Part shown: positions 16,624-28,996 of the stretch, piece after piece | How positions within the stretch are numbered: the first letter of the stretch is position 1 | How the letters are laid out: each line of letters starts with the position of its first letter | NCBI GenBank assembly: GCA_016125285.1 | Contig: WGMA01000007.1 | Location: forward strand, 1 to 64,000 | Reading direction: 5' to 3' | From: Phycisphaera sp. | Lineage (GTDB): Bacteria; Planctomycetota; Phycisphaerae; Phycisphaerales; Zrk34 | Length of the DNA: 64,000 nucleotides | Program-made: the position numbers and the translations under genes | Notes under the pieces: generated by a model | Database searches by the model: none | Seen by the model: the letters and a program-made list of their open reading frames with translations, nothing else | Told to the model about the DNA's origin: nothing

Positions 16624-17931
16624 TCAGTTTGTCCACTCGTACGCCGCGATCGCGTTCAGCTCGCGCACGTACACGTTGTGCCCGACCGGCGCGACGTGTG
16701 ACCACGTCTTGTCGTTCGACACGTGACGCTGGCCGAGCAGGTCGAGCTGCTTGGGGTTCGCATGGATCAGGTACAGCTCGCCGTCGTTGCTGAGCGCGAG
16801 GATCTTGTCGCCCTGCGACGCCATCGACAGGTAATCGCCGAAGCGCTCGCTCGACACCCATTTCACCTCGCCGGTCTTCAGGTCGATGCAAGCCAGTCGC
16901 GAGGAGCTGAGGTGCAGGTACGCGTTGCCGTCGATCACGATCGGCGACGCCAGGTAACCGACCTTATTGGTGTCCCACGCCTGCTCGGCGGTACACGTGT
17001 CGCCGCTCGGCGTGATCTTCAGCAGCAGCGATCGGCCGCCCTTGGCGCTGGTAAACACGCCGTCGCCGAAAGCGGTCGGCGTGAGGATGTTTTGGCCCTC
17101 CGCGGCCTTGATCGGCTGCGACCACAGCACCTTGCCGGACGCCGGATCGACGCCGTGCAACGCGTCACGCATCTGCACGAGCAGCTGATTCCGCCCGGCG
17201 ATCGTCGCGAGCACCGGCGACGAGAACGTCGCCTTGCCGAGCCCGCCGCCGTCGACGAGCGTGCGCCACACCGGCTTGCCCGTCGCCTTGTCGACCTTCA
17301 CGAACCCGCCGCCTCCCTGAACATAGACGAACCCGCTGTCGATCAGAGGCGAGCAGACCAGCCCCCACGTCGGCAGCGGCGTGCCGTACTCCGCGACCAT
17401 GTCGAACCGCCAGACGACCTTGCCGGTCGCGCCGTCGAGGCAGACCAGCACGTCGCGCATGCCGCCGACGTAGAGCCGCTGCCCGTCCCACGCCGGGGTC
17501 GAGCGGATGTACGACCTCATGCCGAACGCGCTGCCGTAGAACGGCTGGCTCATCTCGCCTGCCCACCGCTGCTGCCAGCGCTGCTTGCCGGTGCGTCGGT
17601 CGATCGCGCGGACGATCTCGCCGCCGTCGCGCGACTCGGTGGTGAACACCGTGTCGGCCGTGACGACCGGACTCGAATACGCCGGGCCGACCTGCGTGCG
17701 CCACAGGAGCTTGAGGTGCTGCTCGTCGATCGACGTCGGCCAGACCGGGCTGTCGGCGACACGCCCGTCGCGCGTAGGCCCGCGCCACTGCGGCCACTCG
17801 CCCGTCACCGGCGCGCTCGCCTTGACCGTCGTCTGCTGGATCGGCTCCGGCGACGCGCACCCGCCGATCACCATCACGGTGACCGCGGCCAGCGTCGCAA
17901 CGATCTTCATCATGTGGGGGATGCGGTTCAT
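16624..17931 (-). CDS. Outer-membrane-type lipoprotein with PQQ-like beta-propeller
   Basis: The 435-residue protein has a lipoprotein signal with lipobox V-I-G-G-C (Cys25). The rest is a beta-propeller of PQQ-like blades, seen as repeated W-R/K-x-x-x-G-x-x-Y/A-S-P and G-K-V-x-W segments (for example W-P-Q-W-R-G-P-T-R-D-G near 45). No typical PQQ-dehydrogenase catalytic loop is seen, so it is more likely a scaffold or a structural propeller than a dehydrogenase. It converges with the PSD1 gene, with four bases between the stops. A TAGAAT lies 7 bp before the ATG, so the transcript may be almost leaderless. Confidence 0.85.
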   Translation of the reverse strand: MNRIPHMMKIVATLAAVTVMVIGGCASPEPIQQTTVKASAPVTGEWPQWRGPTRDGRVADSPVWPTSIDEQHLKLLWRTQVGPAYSSPVVTADTVFTTESRDGGEIVRAIDRRTGKQRWQQRWAGEMSQPFYGSAFGMRSYIRSTPAWDGQRLYVGGMRDVLVCLDGATGKVVWRFDMVAEYGTPLPTWGLVCSPLIDSGFVYVQGGGGFVKVDKATGKPVWRTLVDGGGLGKATFSSPVLATIAGRNQLLVQMRDALHGVDPASGKVLWSQPIKAAEGQNILTPTAFGDGVFTSAKGGRSLLLKITPSGDTCTAEQAWDTNKVGYLASPIVIDGNAYLHLSSSRLACIDLKTGEVKWVSSERFGDYLSMASQGDKILALSNDGELYLIHANPKQLDLLGQRHVSNDKTWSHVAPVGHNVYVRELNAIAAYEWTN

Positions 17932-18004
17932 GTCCCGGATTCTACGAAATCACCGTCGCGAGTGTGATGCATCTGGCTATACCCGATTACTTCCCCGCGC
18001 CTTT

Positions 18005-19513
18005 CTATTTCAGCGTTGCGGCCTTCTTGTCCCAATCGATGTGGCGGTCGAAGAGGGTGCCGTACTGCGGGTAGCCGTGGTCGGGGACGGTCTTGTCGCG
18101 CCAGTGCTGGACCTGGGTGTCGTAGAGCTGGCGCATCTTGTCCAGGGCGTTGGCCTGCTTGGGGTCTTTGACGACGTTGTGCATTTCGAAGGGGTCGTTG
18201 TGCAGATCGTAGAGTTCTTCGGTGGGGGCGAGGCCCAGCTTGGCGTCGGTGTAGTACCAGTAGATGTACTTGTATCGGCCGTCGAGGACGGTGAGGCAGC
18301 GGGTGGGTTCGGGGCCCCAGACCTGGACGATGGGCAGGGTGTCGCGGACGGCGGCGTTGGGGTTGTCGAGCAGCGGCAGGAGGCTGCGGCCGTCGTAGGT
18401 GTCGGGGACGTCGAGGCCGGCGAGGGCGACGATGGTGGCTGCGATGTCGACGTTGCCGGTGAGCGCGGCGGAGCGGCGGAGCTTGCCGGACTGCGGGTGG
18501 CGGGGGTCGTAGATGATCAGCGGGACGCGTGCGCCTTCTTCGTAGGGCAGGACCTTGCTGCCCAGGCCGTGCGATCCGTTGAAGTAGCCGTTGTCTGACG
18601 AAAAGATGATGACGGTGTTCTTGTCGATGCCGAGCTTGTCGATCTCGTCGAGCATCATGCCGACGGACGCGTCGACGCCTTTGATGAGCTGGTTGTATTT
18701 GCGGAGGGCGGCCTGGTAGGTGTCGGGCTCGCTGTATCCCCATTCGACGAAGCGCGGGTACTGTCGGCCGAACTTGTGGTGCTCGGAGAAGTGTTCGCCG
18801 GCCTGCCTGCCGTAGTTGGGCAGCTTGCGGAACACGGTGTCGGCGTAGACGTCGTCGAACATCGGGTCGGGCTGGACGGGGCGGTGGGGCGCCTTGAAGA
18901 AGACGGACATGCAGAACGGCTTGCCGGCCTTAACGGACTCGCGCATGAAGTCGATCGTCGCGGCGCCGTAGGCGCGGGTGCTGTGCGGGTATTCGTCGGC
19001 GTAGCGCGCGAGGGCGGGGTTCTTCTTGGTTTCGTAGTTGGTCTGGCCTGGGCCGCCCACCCAGAAGTCGAACTCGTCTTTGACGGCCTCGCCCTCGACC
19101 TTGCTCGCCTTGGCGGATTGGCCGGGGATGCCTTCAACGGCGAAGCCGAACTTGCCGCCGAAGCCGACGCGGTAGCCGGCGGCTTTAAGGAGTCGCGGGT
19201 AGGACGTGGCCCATTGGGTCGCGCCGGTCGGGCCGTGGTCGAAGTTGCAGCCGGTGCGGTACTCGTACATGCCGAGCATGACGTTGGCGCGGCTGGCCAT
19301 GCAGATGGCGGTGGTGTTGTAGTGGCGATCGAAGACGACGCCGCGCTCGCCGAGCGAGTCGATGCGCGGCGTTTTGACGTCGGGGTTGCCGTACACGCCC
19401 AGCGTGTCGTACGCTTGATCGTCGGTGAACAGGAACAGGATGTTGGGCTTGTCGGCGGCGGCTAGCGTGGAAAACGAACAGGCCAGGCAGCACAGGATGA
19501 TGAGACGGCGCAT
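18005..19513 (-). CDS. Secreted sulfatase (type I, formylglycine-dependent)
   Basis: The 502-residue protein has a signal peptide ending near L-A-A-A-D (20-21). The alkaline-phosphatase-superfamily sulfatase fold is clear: metal-binding T-D-D (30-32), the modification site C-M-A-S-R (71-75) where Cys would become formylglycine, and S-S-D-N-G-Y-F further on. The site has Ala in place of the more usual Pro, a known variant. It likely removes sulfate esters from marine or host polysaccharides. No sulfatase-modifying enzyme is encoded in the window. Upstream, TACAAT (19547-19552) may be its -10. Confidence 0.9.
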   Translation of the reverse strand: MRRLIILCCLACSFSTLAAADKPNILFLFTDDQAYDTLGVYGNPDVKTPRIDSLGERGVVFDRHYNTTAICMASRANVMLGMYEYRTGCNFDHGPTGATQWATSYPRLLKAAGYRVGFGGKFGFAVEGIPGQSAKASKVEGEAVKDEFDFWVGGPGQTNYETKKNPALARYADEYPHSTRAYGAATIDFMRESVKAGKPFCMSVFFKAPHRPVQPDPMFDDVYADTVFRKLPNYGRQAGEHFSEHHKFGRQYPRFVEWGYSEPDTYQAALRKYNQLIKGVDASVGMMLDEIDKLGIDKNTVIIFSSDNGYFNGSHGLGSKVLPYEEGARVPLIIYDPRHPQSGKLRRSAALTGNVDIAATIVALAGLDVPDTYDGRSLLPLLDNPNAAVRDTLPIVQVWGPEPTRCLTVLDGRYKYIYWYYTDAKLGLAPTEELYDLHNDPFEMHNVVKDPKQANALDKMRQLYDTQVQHWRDKTVPDHGYPQYGTLFDRHIDWDKKAATLK

Positions 19514-19589
19514 GAGATGTCCTTGTAACGTGTGCCCGACGGGGGGATTGTAGTGCGCCCGAGCGGTTTAATGCGTATGCAACGGGAAC

Positions 19590-19623
19590 AAAAAAGCCCC
19601 CCAGAGCGGTGGGCACTCTGGGG
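19590..19623 (-). terminator. Rho-independent terminator downstream of nrdJ
   Basis: Read on the minus strand, CCCCAGAG pairs with CTCTGGGG (19616-19623 and 19599-19606) across a nine-base loop, then GGC and six T residues (19590-19595). It lies 169 bp after the nrdJ stop; the stretch between (19624-19791) holds no gene and may form further short G/C hairpins as part of the 3' untranslated region. Confidence 0.8.
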
Positions 19624-19791
19624 AGCGGAGGGGAGGTACAGGTCTGCCTTATGCCGCGTCCTGCGGCGGGGTTGCATCCTTGCGTGTTCCGGTGCTCTCC
19701 GTTGCGACCGCCTTCCGTGCATGCTTCCTTGCGGCCAGTCCGTTGCCCCCTTTAGGGGACCTGTCCTCTTATTCGTGATCCTGGTTTCGGC

Positions 19792-23505
<3,714 letters not shown>

Positions 23506-23969
23506 AGGTACTCGGCCCCTTCAACAAAACGATGGTTATGAATGCTGCCGACGGCTTCCTTGCCGTGCGGGTTGTTATTCGCGTGTGCCTGTTCGGCGTC
23601 CTCCGCATGCTCATCACACAGCAGGGCACAGACCCCGATTCAGCGGGGTTGCCCGACCGGCCCAAACGGGCCGGCTTTATCGCTGCTTGGTCGGCAAAGG
23701 TTGGCGAAGCGGCATCGGCGTGCGGCGGGTCAGTTGAACGGTGGGCGTGATACGCATGTGCCCGCTCGTTCTGTAGCCCCAATTCCGCATGTCTCGTTGC
23801 CCCTTCACCGGTGAAGCGTTCCTGTACACTCACCTCTTTGCCCGTGGGCCCGGATCGTACCGATCGCGCAACCTGCTCCCCAGCAGGTCCTTATCGGTGA
23901 CGCCCACATGTCTCTCGTGTCGTTCGCGCTGATGAGTTCCCACTCGTTGCGACGACGAGGAGTATCCTA
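23506..23969 (-). ncRNA. Long structured 5' leader of nrdJ, no gene
   Basis: From the candidate promoter to the nrdJ start about 450 nt would be transcribed without a convincing protein gene. It contains several clear hairpins: ACCTGCT/AGCAGGT (23871-23888), CTTCACC/GGTGAAG (23803-23816), CCGGCCC/GGGCCGG (23657-23674), CCCCG/CGGGG (23633-23648) and ACGGC/GCCGT (23551-23566). This is consistent with a structured regulatory leader. The conserved B12-box of cobalamin riboswitches was not found, so the class is unknown. Confidence 0.4.
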
Positions 23970-24017
23970 CCACTATATCTGGTGGATTCAACACCAAAGT
24001 TCACAAAATCTGGTGTC
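23964..24017 (-). promoter_or_regulatory. nrdJ promoter with two NrdR-box-like operators
   Basis: Two sites resemble the NrdR consensus: CCACTATATCTGGTGG (23970-23985) and TCACAAAATCTGGTGT (24002-24017). Their starts are 32 bp apart, about three helical turns, as in known NrdR pairs. On the minus strand a -35-like TTGAAT (23986-23991) and -10-like TAGGAT (23964-23969) flank the first site exactly, with the 16-bp box as the spacer. NrdR binding would therefore block the polymerase. Initiation is expected near 23957. Confidence 0.65.
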
Positions 24018-24103
24018 TCAATTTGGCGCAAACGGCATAAACCAACGAAAGACCAGACCTTAGCGAATTGCAAATTATTTTACCGGACGCACATGATCTA
24101 GTG

Positions 24104-24158
24104 GCGCAAAACAATATTGGTCATGTTGTCCACAAGATGTTGTGTTTTGCGACAGGTT
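24104..24158. promoter_or_regulatory. Inverted repeat with a DnaA-box-like core upstream of the helicase gene
   Basis: Arms CGCAAAAC (left) and GTTTTGCG (right) flank about 35 bp that include TTGTCCACAA (24126-24135), close to the DnaA box of high-GC bacteria. The region between 24018 and 24177 is the only clearly AT-rich stretch nearby and holds no gene. It may be an operator of the helicase gene; a replication role is not supported. Confidence 0.3.
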
Positions 24159-24177
24159 TTGCCCCGGGGAACCGCCA

Positions 24178-26631
24178 ATGTCGCCTGTCTGGGGATGTGT
24201 GGTGGGCGGTATGTTACACTTCCTGACGGATTCCTCGCAAACGCTAACCGACACGGATGTTGAAAACTTGGATACGGACACGACCACGGACAACGAAAAC
24301 ACATCCCCGCCGCGATCGTCTGACGTGGACCTGCTGGCCGACCTGACCGACGAGCAGCGGCTGGCGGTCACGACGACCGAGGGCCCGGTGCTGGTGCTCG
24401 CCGCGGCCGGGTCGGGCAAGACGCGTGTGATCACCCGAAGGGCGGCTTACCTCGTGCGCGAGGTGGGCATCGCGCCGTGGCAGGTGATGAGCATCACCTT
24501 CACCAACAAGGCCGCGGGCGAGATGCGGCAGCGCGTCGCGCAGATCGTCACGCCCCGCCAGGCCAACGCCCTGACCATCGGCACGTTCCACGCCACGTGC
24601 GCCCGATTGCTGCGGCAGTACCCCGAGCAGGCCGGCGTGTCGCCCAACTTCTCGATCTTCGATTCCAAGGACCAGACGCAGGCGGTCAAGCAGGCGTTCA
24701 AGGACCTGGACATCTCGACACGCAACTTCACGCCGGAGTCGATCAAGCACGCGATCAGCTCGGCGAAGAACGAGCTGATGGACGCCGAGGCTTACGCGAA
24801 GGACGCGTCGGACTTCTACAGCCGATCCGTGGCGAAGATCTTCACGAAGTACCAGGCGTTGCTCGATGCGTCGGGCGCGCTCGACTTCGACGACCTGCTG
24901 CTCAAGACCGCCCGCATGCTCCAGCGTAACGACGACGTCCGCACGGAGCTGCAGGACCGCTACCAGTACGTGCAGGTCGACGAGTACCAGGACACCAACC
25001 ACGCGCAGTTCGTCATCGCCCACGCGCTGGCGGTCAAGCATCAGAACATCTGCGTCGTGGGCGACCCGGACCAGTCCATCTACGGCTGGCGCGGCGCGAA
25101 CATCCGCAACATCCTCGACTTTGAAAAGCACTACCCGGCCGCGATCACGATCAAGCTCGGGCAGAACTACCGTTCGACGCCGCAGATCCTGCAGGTCGCC
25201 GACACGCTGATCAAGCACAACCGCACGCGTAAGGACAAGCCGCTGTTCACGAACAACGCGGCGGGCGGCGACGTGAAGGTCATCCAGTGCGCCGACGAGG
25301 AGCACGAGGCGCAGGTCGTCGTGGACTTCTTCCGCGAGCAGCACGGCCAGGGCGTGCCGTGGCGCGACATGGCGGTGTTCTACCGCGTCAACGCGCTGTC
25401 GCGGGTGATGGAGGACCTGCTGTTCCGCTCGTCGATCCCGTACCAGATCGCGCGCGGCACGGCGTTCTACCAGCGCAAGGAAGTGAAGGACACGCTGGCG
25501 TACCTGCGCATCGTGGCGAACCCGGACGACGAGGTGTCGCTGATGCGTATCGTCAACACGCCGACGCGCGGCATCGGCAACACCACCGTCGAGCACCTCC
25601 GCGCTTATGCGATCGCCAACGGCATGACGCTGTGGGAGGCGATGGGACGCGCGGCGCAGGTTCCCGCGTTGCAGGCGCGGGCGCAGTCGTCCGTGCTGAA
25701 GTTCGTGAAGATGGTCGACAAGTGGCACGACAAGGTGACGAACACCTCGGCCGAGACGCTCGGCTTCGTGCCCGGTGTGCGCGACGTCGTGGAGATGATC
25801 CTCCGCGACTCGGGCATGGAGAAGTTCTTCCAGGACGAGAAGACCGGCGACGAGGAGAAACTCGAAAACCTCTACGAACTGGTCTCCGCGGCGCAGCGCT
25901 ACGACGACGAGATGGCGGCCGAAGCCGAGGCGTCGCTCGACGGCGCGGAGGTCGCGCTGGATGGCGGCGAGCCTTCGCTGCGTCAGAAGGTGCACGACTA
26001 TCTCGAATCCGTCGCGCTGGTCAGCGACGTGGACGCGGTGGGCGACGAAGACGACGCGGGCGGCAGCGTCAGCGGCGGGGCGGTGACGCTCATGACCCTG
26101 CACGCCGCGAAGGGCCTGGAGTTCCCCGTCGTGGCGATGATCGGCCTCGAGGAAGGCCTGCTGCCGCACGGCCGGGCGATCGGCGCGCCGGACGAAATGG
26201 AAGAAGAACGCCGGCTGTGCTTCGTTGGCATCACTCGCGCTCAGCAGCACCTCCAGCTCACGCACGCCCGTTACCGCACGATCCGCGGCATCCGCGAACG
26301 CACCGTGCCCAGCCCGTTCCTCCGCGAACTCGGCAACGAGCACGTCGTCGTCGAAGACCTCAGCGGCTACGGCGCCTCGGCGTTCGGCACGGGCTCGTTC
26401 GGCGGCGATGACGACGACCCGTTCGGCGGACTGCCGCCGATGCGCAGCGGGGGCGGCGGCGGATCGTCGCTGCCTTACGACGTCGGCTCCCGCGTGATGC
26501 ACCCGAAGTTCGGCCCGGGCAAGGTGCTGTCACTCACCCCCGCCGACAACCCCACGCGCGCCCGCGTCGGCTTCGACCGCTTCGGCATCAAAACCCTCGT
26601 GCTCGAGTACGCGAAGCTCGAGCCGCTGTAA
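24178..26631 (+). CDS. pcrA: UvrD/PcrA-type superfamily 1 DNA helicase
   Basis: From this ATG the protein is 817 residues. It has the Q-motif region L-T-D-E-Q-R-L-A-V, Walker A A-A-A-G-S-G-K-T (75-82), motif Ia I-T-F-T-N-K-A-A, Walker B V-D-E-Y-Q-D-T-N, G-D-P-D-Q-S-I-Y-G-W-R-G-A and the late motif T-L-H-A-A-K-G-L-E-F. The C-terminal 50 residues (V-M-H-P-K-F-G-P-G-K-V) form the PcrA Tudor-like tail that contacts RNA polymerase in relatives. It unwinds 3'-5' in repair and replication. The start at 24178 has GGGGA eight bases upstream; an ATG at 24211 is possible. The first 55 residues are Asp/Thr-rich and not conserved. Confidence 0.93.
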   Translation: MSPVWGCVVGGMLHFLTDSSQTLTDTDVENLDTDTTTDNENTSPPRSSDVDLLADLTDEQRLAVTTTEGPVLVLAAAGSGKTRVITRRAAYLVREVGIAPWQVMSITFTNKAAGEMRQRVAQIVTPRQANALTIGTFHATCARLLRQYPEQAGVSPNFSIFDSKDQTQAVKQAFKDLDISTRNFTPESIKHAISSAKNELMDAEAYAKDASDFYSRSVAKIFTKYQALLDASGALDFDDLLLKTARMLQRNDDVRTELQDRYQYVQVDEYQDTNHAQFVIAHALAVKHQNICVVGDPDQSIYGWRGANIRNILDFEKHYPAAITIKLGQNYRSTPQILQVADTLIKHNRTRKDKPLFTNNAAGGDVKVIQCADEEHEAQVVVDFFREQHGQGVPWRDMAVFYRVNALSRVMEDLLFRSSIPYQIARGTAFYQRKEVKDTLAYLRIVANPDDEVSLMRIVNTPTRGIGNTTVEHLRAYAIANGMTLWEAMGRAAQVPALQARAQSSVLKFVKMVDKWHDKVTNTSAETLGFVPGVRDVVEMILRDSGMEKFFQDEKTGDEEKLENLYELVSAAQRYDDEMAAEAEASLDGAEVALDGGEPSLRQKVHDYLESVALVSDVDAVGDEDDAGGSVSGGAVTLMTLHAAKGLEFPVVAMIGLEEGLLPHGRAIGAPDEMEEERRLCFVGITRAQQHLQLTHARYRTIRGIRERTVPSPFLRELGNEHVVVEDLSGYGASAFGTGSFGGDDDDPFGGLPPMRSGGGGGSSLPYDVGSRVMHPKFGPGKVLSLTPADNPTRARVGFDRFGIKTLVLEYAKLEPL

Positions 26632-26636
26632 GCCGA

Positions 26637-26700
26637 ATTTCGATTTTTGATTTGACGTATCGGCGCGCCAATTCGCTCGCATCAAATCAGAAATCGAAAT
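26637..26700. repeat. Palindromic repeat between converging genes, possible bidirectional terminator
   Basis: ATTTCGATTTTTGATTTGA (26637-26655) is matched by TCAAATCAGAAATCGAAAT (26682-26700) with one mismatch. It fills the gap between the converging helicase and amidohydrolase genes. AT-rich AAATC/GATTT units of this kind recur between planctomycete genes. The T-rich arms could terminate transcription from both sides. Confidence 0.7.
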
Positions 26701-26721
26701 TCAAAATTCAAAAATCCCACC

Positions 26722-27669
26722 TCACCGCTCCACCCACTTGTAGGCCGCCTTCGCGTTGCCCGCGAAGTATTTCATCGCGACGTCGCGCCCCTTCTCCGTG
26801 AAGTAGGCGTGCACGATGTCGAAGACGGTCTTGTATGCGCCGGCCTTGAGGCACACGGGCCAGTTGGAGCCGTAGATCACGCGGTCGGGGCCGAACGTTT
26901 GGTACACGACGTCGAGCTCGGGGCGGTAGTAGTCGACGTCCTTCGGGGCGTCGGCGTTCCGCGCGCCGGTAGCCTCGACGAGCGCGGAGACCTTCATATA
27001 TACGTTGCGGTGCGCCGCGGCGGTGCGCAGCGCGGCGACCCACTCGTCCTTCGGCGGCTTGCCGTCGATGCGGTTGTTGGTCAGGTGGTTGATCACGATG
27101 CGCAGCGACGGGATCGCCTCGGCGAGCCGGGCGACGTCGGGCAGCTGATCCGGCCCGCCGAGCGCGTCGAGCGCCAGGTCCGCCTCGGCGAGCGTCTTAT
27201 ACGCCAGCAGCATCGACGCGTCGTTCAGCGCCGCGCTGATGGTCTTCTGGTCGTTTCGGATGCCGCGGTAGAGCGGGTCCGCGGCGAACCGCTTGACGTG
27301 CGCGGCGAACTGCGGGTCGGCCGGGTCGAGCTTGCCGACGATCCCCTTGATCACCGTGTGCTTCTTCGCGAGGTCCAGCATCCACGCGTTGTCCTCGAGC
27401 CCCGCCACGGCTTCGACGACCACGGTGCCCGTCACGCCCAGCGATTTGGTCAGCGTGACGAACTCGTCGGGCAGCACCGGCCGATACAGCAGCTTGTCAT
27501 TCGGGCTCGGCCAGGGCACGCCGCCGGGACGCTCCGTGTCGTAGAAGTGCGTGTGCGTGTCGATGATCGGATAGGCGTCGTCCGCAGCGTGCGCGCCGCG
27601 TGCGCCGATCGCCAGAGCGCCCGCAGCGGTGAGCGACGCGCTGATGAACTGTCGTCGTGTGGTGGTCAT
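26722..27669 (-). CDS. TAT-exported amidohydrolase 2-family metal-dependent hydrolase
   Basis: From the chosen ATG the protein is 315 residues. It begins with a twin-arginine signal (T-T-T-R-R-Q-F-I-S-A, cleavage near A-H-A-A at about 28). The domain is an amidohydrolase_2 TIM barrel with metal motif D-T-H-T-H (about 36-40), a later H-L-T in V-I-N-H-L-T-N and Asp in Y-G-S-N-W-P-V-C. Planctomycete relatives are annotated as lactonase- or decarboxylase-like; the substrate cannot be told. The longer open frame upstream is unlikely, because the TAT signal starts here. A TATACT seven bases before the ATG suggests a near-leaderless message. Confidence 0.85.
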   Translation of the reverse strand: MTTTRRQFISASLTAAGALAIGARGAHAADDAYPIIDTHTHFYDTERPGGVPWPSPNDKLLYRPVLPDEFVTLTKSLGVTGTVVVEAVAGLEDNAWMLDLAKKHTVIKGIVGKLDPADPQFAAHVKRFAADPLYRGIRNDQKTISAALNDASMLLAYKTLAEADLALDALGGPDQLPDVARLAEAIPSLRIVINHLTNNRIDGKPPKDEWVAALRTAAAHRNVYMKVSALVEATGARNADAPKDVDYYRPELDVVYQTFGPDRVIYGSNWPVCLKAGAYKTVFDIVHAYFTEKGRDVAMKYFAGNAKAAYKWVER

Positions 27670-27844
27670 GCATGGAGTATACGCGTGACCGGCCCGCCTT
27701 GGCTGCGGGTCCGAGGCCAATGTGCGCACGATCTGTACGTTGTTGCGAAAGGGCGAAACCATCGGCTCGCGGCGCTCAACTGTAGTCATCGCGGCACGCT
27801 AAACTGGCGGGCCGCGTAGGATGCCTGCAGTGAAAGGGCGCGTA

Positions 27845-28990
27845 ATGCGGATCAATCGAAGTCGAGTTTGTTTGCTGGCCATGTTTGCCTCGCTCGGCGT
27901 GGCGTCCGTCGTCTGGGCGGCGGACGAGGGCACGCCGCTGCCGGCGGTGCCGGACGGGGCGCGGATGGCGTTCGAGGAAGACTGGTCGAGCGGCAAGATC
28001 GATCCGGCGAAGTGGTACGTGCTGCGGAAGAAATGGGGCGGCGGGAACTTCGGCGTCGTGCCGGAGAACGTGTCGATCAAGCCGGACGAGGTGAACGGCG
28101 TGACGAAGAACGTCGTGGTATGCGAGGCGCACGGCGACAAGTACGACGGGCCGGTGGTCGGCATGTGGGGCAAGAGGCCGCGTGTCGGCGGGGTGATCGT
28201 CACGAAGCGGTTCTTCGCGTCGGGACGGTACGAGGTGGTGATGAAGATCGGCGACGCGACCGCGCACGACGGCGGCCCTGCGGACCCGACGAAGCCGAAG
28301 GGCACGGTCCCGGCGATCTGGACCTTCGCGTACCGGTTCGTGCAGACGTCGAAGGAGAACATGCATCGGTTCGTGCCGGAGACGCCGATGTACAACCCGC
28401 AGATGCCCGCGTACGGCGGGCCGTTCAACGAGTACTGGACCGAGCTCGACTTCCCGGAGTTCGGCAAGAACGGCGATTTCAGCCAGGCGATGTACAACAC
28501 GTTCTGCCAGAACCATCATGTGCCGAAGATGTTCCCGATCGGCTTCGTGGCCGACGGCAAGTACCACACGTTCACCACGGAGTGGCGCACGGAACTCAAG
28601 CCGCTGCCGGGCGTGCGCGACGATCAGGTCGTCGAGGGCGAGGGCTACTGGTGGGTGCAGGACAAGTCGATCAAGTTCGACGACTACCTCGGCAACCCGC
28701 TCAAGCGGCTGGGCAAGGACAACTACGCGGTGTACTGGGGCAAGTCGTCCACGCACTGGATCGACGGGAAGAAGGTTGCGGAGGCGAACCAGTGGGTCCC
28801 GTCGATGGCGGCTCAGCTGAACATCGGCATCTGGCTGCCCGACTGGGCCGGTCCCGCGCCGTGGAAGACGTCGAAGGTGTCGTTCGCCTCGGTGAAGATC
28901 TGGCAGTACGACGACGAAGGCGACGCACGGGGGATCATCACGGAGGATCTGGCGGACAGCTTTGATGTGAAGGGGAATGAGATACGGTGA
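27845..28990 (+). CDS. Secreted GH16-like beta-glycanase
   Basis: The 381-residue protein has a signal peptide ending near V-W-A-A-D (about 24). The concanavalin-type GH16 domain is supported by the catalytic pattern E-L-D-F-P-E, which fits E-x-D-x-x-E (nucleophile and acid/base), and by a later [10 protein letters not shown]16 enzymes cleave beta-1,3/1,4-glucans, agarose or carrageenan; this one has a long insert before the catalytic strand ([11 protein letters not shown]), more like carrageenase or porphyranase relatives, but that is tentative. The ATG at 27845 has AAAGGG six bases upstream and is preferred to 27821. It converges with the ADP-ribosylhydrolase gene. Confidence 0.8.
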   Translation: MRINRSRVCLLAMFASLGVASVVWAADEGTPLPAVPDGARMAFEEDWSSGKIDPAKWYVLRKKWGGGNFGVVPENVSIKPDEVNGVTKNVVVCEAHGDKYDGPVVGMWGKRPRVGGVIVTKRFFASGRYEVVMKIGDATAHDGGPADPTKPKGTVPAIWTFAYRFVQTSKENMHRFVPETPMYNPQMPAYGGPFNEYWTELDFPEFGKNGDFSQAMYNTFCQNHHVPKMFPIGFVADGKYHTFTTEWRTELKPLPGVRDDQVVEGEGYWWVQDKSIKFDDYLGNPLKRLGKDNYAVYWGKSSTHWIDGKKVAEANQWVPSMAAQLNIGIWLPDWAGPAPWKTSKVSFASVKIWQYDDEGDARGIITEDLADSFDVKGNEIR

Positions 28991-28996
28991 GGGCGA

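Noticed and set aside
23506-23969. Cobalamin riboswitch before nrdJ
   Set aside because: The B12-box and other conserved bases were not found; only generic hairpins are visible, so it was listed as an unclassified leader.
24018-24177. Replication origin
   Set aside because: One DnaA-box-like site and an AT-rich gap are not enough; no dnaA, dnaN or cluster of boxes is present.
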